Shown here one piece after another: positions 61,800 through 64,000 of a DNA stretch of 64,000 bases. The stretch comes from Durusdinium trenchii (Eukaryota; Sar; Dinophyceae; Suessiales; Symbiodiniaceae): assembly GCA_963970005.1 (NCBI GenBank), contig CAXAMN010021385.1, positions 395,375 to 459,374 of the forward strand, written 5' to 3'. The translations under genes and the position numbers were made by a program. Every line of letters begins with the position of its first letter. Positions within the stretch are counted from its first letter, which is position 1. The notes under the pieces are model-generated. The model saw only the letters and a list, made by a program, of their open reading frames with translations, was not told the origin of the DNA and searched no databases.

Positions 61800-64000
61800 A
61801 ACGGGTGAGCCAGTACAGCTTTGGAACTTGTCGCAAATTGAGGGTGTTCCATCTTTCTCCCCTTTAACTGGCCCGGACATGTTTGATCAGGATGTGTGGG
61901 AAATGAGCGCCATTCGTTTTGATCATGGTCATGTTTGTGAACATATACCCATGGAACTAGGAGGACGCACAGTTTTGATTTGGAAGCCAACGGCCATCAT
62001 TGATGACCAAACATTGGATGAGTTGAATGTTGAACTAGGGTTTGTAGGAATGCAAGAAGAGATCTACAATTTGGAACACTGCAAAACAGGTAGGACGATT
62101 TCAGAAATGGAAATGAAATCCTTTTGCAAGAAGTTTCCCAGTGCTCGGTCAAGTCCGCGGGTTGCAGCTTTCAAGTCAGCAGAGCGAGTGAGGACTCGCA
62201 TTGTTGCCAAAGACTTCAACAGAGGTCAATCAGCCAGGAGCCTTGGATTTTCTTCACCGACACCGTCTATTGAAGCGTTGCATCTTATTCTAGCTATTTC
62301 AGCAACCAGACGCTACTTGCTTCGTTCGTTGGATGTCTCACATGCCTGCATGCACAGCCCTTTGGGAAAGGACATGCATGTCGTGTTGAAATTGCCCTTG
62401 AGCGTGAGTTTGGACGATGGACAACCCGCTTTCCTTGTGTTGGATAAAGCCTTGAATGGTCTTAGGGATGCTTCACTTTGTTGGCTTCAGTTGTTGTCGG
62501 AGACTGTGAAAACCATTGGTCTTTGGACCGACTCCATTGAGCCGTGCGTGTACAGTGGAGCAGTGTACGACGGAGACACACACCTTGGACATGTCCTGGT
62601 TATAGTCTATGTGGACGACATCTTGCTGGCCTCGTCGACGGAAGAGGCAGAAGCTTTTGTTGTGGACACCATCTCCAAGGTTGTTCCGACCAAGACCACT
62701 GGACAAATTCCATTGGAAGGAGGGTCGCTCACATTCATTGGTCGAATCATCCAACGAGTTGCTCATGGAGACGAGTTGTTGTTGTCGATCAACCCGTCTT
62801 ACTTGGACTCCACCTTCAAGGAGTATGGCATTGACAAAGGGAGTGATGCAGCCCCGGATGTCGCAAGTCATTTGGAGAAAACAATGACAGACGAGAATGC
62901 CAAGAAGCCTTTGAGTAGTGAAGCGTATGGACGCTTTCGACGGGCATTGGGCAAACTCTTGTGGATGAGCCAGGTGAGACATGATTTGAAGACATGGTTG
63001 AGCATCATTGGATGCCATCAAGCATCACCCATGTCAGGAACGGAGGCAGCGCTTAGATCGGTGTTGCGTTTTCTCAAAAATGATATGCATGTTGCCCTTG
63101 TCTTCCCGACTCGTGATCCTTCTTTGGATAGTCAAGTGGGTGAGAAGCAATTGAGAACTGTCAATCTCCATTGTTTTTCGGATGCCAGCTTCGCTCCGTA
63201 TCGGTTCAACAAACGCCGTGGTATCTCAGGAGGTTGCGTTTTCTTTGAACGCTCACTTGTACGGTCGTTAGCTCGACAACAGCACGCACTTTCACTCTCA
63301 TCTTGTGAATCTGAGTTGTATGCATTGCAGTCAGTATGCCAGGAGTCTGTTGCATTTGGAAAGTTGGTACACCGATTGCTGTTTAGCATTGAGGAGATGG
63401 ACGAACCAGATCCAGTTCATGTATTCCTCGAATCGGACAGCTCGTCGGCATTGCAGTTGGTGAAAGCCTTAGACATTCCAAAGAAAAGCAGACATGTTGA
63501 GATCCGATTGTTGTGGTTGCGTGAACAGTTGAATGACGGGCAGTTGTTTGTATGCCACCGACGTGGAGAGTCAAACCCTGCCGATCTTTTCACCAAGTGC
63601 CTTCAGAGTCGTCTCTTCTTTGTGCACAGGTTCACGATCGGCCTTGTCAAACTAAGTGGACTTCTTGAGATGTTGGCGATTATGCAGTACGCTGTAAGCT
63701 CAGGAGCTCGAGCTTCTTCGGATTTTGCAATCGTGGAAGTGTGTTGCTCAGAGCATTCATCTCTTCGCAGAGCATGCGAGTACCCAAGAATCCCTTATGT
63801 TGGCATCACCGCCCAGATGCAGAGTAGAACCACCTTTGTACGTGTTCGGACTTGTGTTCAACAATGGGAGAAAGCAGCTCTTTGGGTACATGTTCATGCA
63901 TCAACCCCATGTTCCTCAGGATCCCCTTTGAGGAACTTCTCAACAACGAATGTCGTCACTGCAGCAGAACAGGAGTGGCCGGAGGTCATTGAAGCTGTTC
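61706..64000 (+). CDS. Copia pol: RT, RNase H and C-terminal extra domain (partial)
   Basis: The frame opens after a stop at 61703-61705 and is still open at 64000 (765 codons). It begins EADHLEQEIKRQAMELEAPM. RT shows VRTRIVAKDFNRG, LDVSHACMHSPLG (motif A), LDKALNGLRDASLCW and VIVYVDDILLASS (YVDD 62608-62619). RNase H shows CFSDASFAPY, SSCESELYAL, FLESDSSSAL and NPADLFTKCL with all four acidic positions present. After RNase H it does not stop but continues with IVEVCCSEHSSLRRAC, IPYVGIT and HVHASTPCSSGSPLRNF. This tail resembles a Rossmann-type methyltransferase (a glycine/serine loop, then a PC motif) only in outline. The frame is uninterrupted, so the element may be recent. Access from gag would need +1 frameshifting, or reflects a deletion. 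Confidence 0.85.

Larger units (their letters stand above)
60436..64000 (+). mobile_element. Second Ty1/copia-like element, incomplete at window end
   Basis: A sequence ending ..AAACGTACA at 60545 is probably the 5' LTR end. The primer site TGGTAGCGGAGC follows at once (60546-60557), then gag (60582) and, in the +1 frame, a pol frame open to the last base. Its sequence is unrelated at the DNA level to the minus-strand copia. No zinc knuckle, protease or integrase lies between gag and RT, so it is either internally deleted or of a reduced, non-autonomous lineage. The LTR left edge at 60436 is only a guess from a TGTGTG start. Confidence 0.8.

Overview
The window looks like nuclear DNA of a dinoflagellate, most like the Symbiodinium/Symbiodiniaceae type. 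Three things point this way: copies of the 3' half of the dinoflagellate spliced leader (core TTTGGCTCAAG, 8 exact copies where about 0.03 are expected), GC-AG introns in host genes, and a landscape of Ty1/copia elements, minisatellites and decayed retroposed genes. Nothing suggests bacterial DNA. The large open frames lack Shine-Dalgarno-type spacing, and several are broken by frameshifts.

Region 1 (1-21 kb) is mostly single-copy sequence with small exons on the minus strand: an unknown gene (about 355-995), a gene with a RING-like CPLCRAEF motif (about 4178-4765), another unknown multi-exon gene (about 5450-6240), an ankyrin-repeat gene whose three exons can be joined exactly (6329-7772), a decayed reading frame (12740-13495) and a uracil-DNA-glycosylase-like gene (16624-17139). 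A 13-bp satellite (CACTCTTGTGGGA) occurs twice inside a larger duplicated module (about 1.0-2.0 and 20.1-21.2 kb).

Region 2 (21.7-33.3 kb) is a graveyard of broken pieces of one gene set: BspA-like leucine-rich-repeat genes (LRR-a, LRR-b), pieces of a helicase gene, and 3' ends finishing in short A-tails. Among them sit a truncated copia copy and a 1.2-kb nested inverted repeat.

Region 3 (33.3-44.3 kb, minus strand) is a near-complete Ty1/copia element with LTRs, tRNA-type primer site, gag, protease, integrase, reverse transcriptase (RT), RNase H, an extra ORF and a polypurine tract. Its 5' LTR was later split by a 1.03-kb A-tailed retroposon flanked by an 18-bp target duplication.

Region 4 (46.5-59.6 kb, plus strand) is the most striking part. 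A 13.05-kb unit carries an N-terminal glycosyltransferase-like region, a superfamily 1 helicase ending in a Vsr-nuclease-like motif, a second long ORF and two intact LRR genes. It begins with a nearly full-length spliced-leader relic, ends in an A-tail and is bounded by a perfect 18-bp direct repeat. It therefore looks like a very long trans-spliced RNA that was reverse-transcribed and inserted, although it encodes no recognisable RT. The 1.03-kb retroposon in the copia LTR is a 5'-truncated copy of its 3' end, and most pieces in region 2 are decayed relatives. This family is also full of tiny perfect hairpins of the form stem-CTTA-stem or stem-CTCA-stem, which occur even inside its coding frames.

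Region 5 (60.4-64 kb) starts a second, different copia element on the plus strand. Its gag runs almost directly into RT and RNase H with no protease or integrase, and it continues past RNase H into a conserved-looking tail that may be methyltransferase-like. It runs off the window end.
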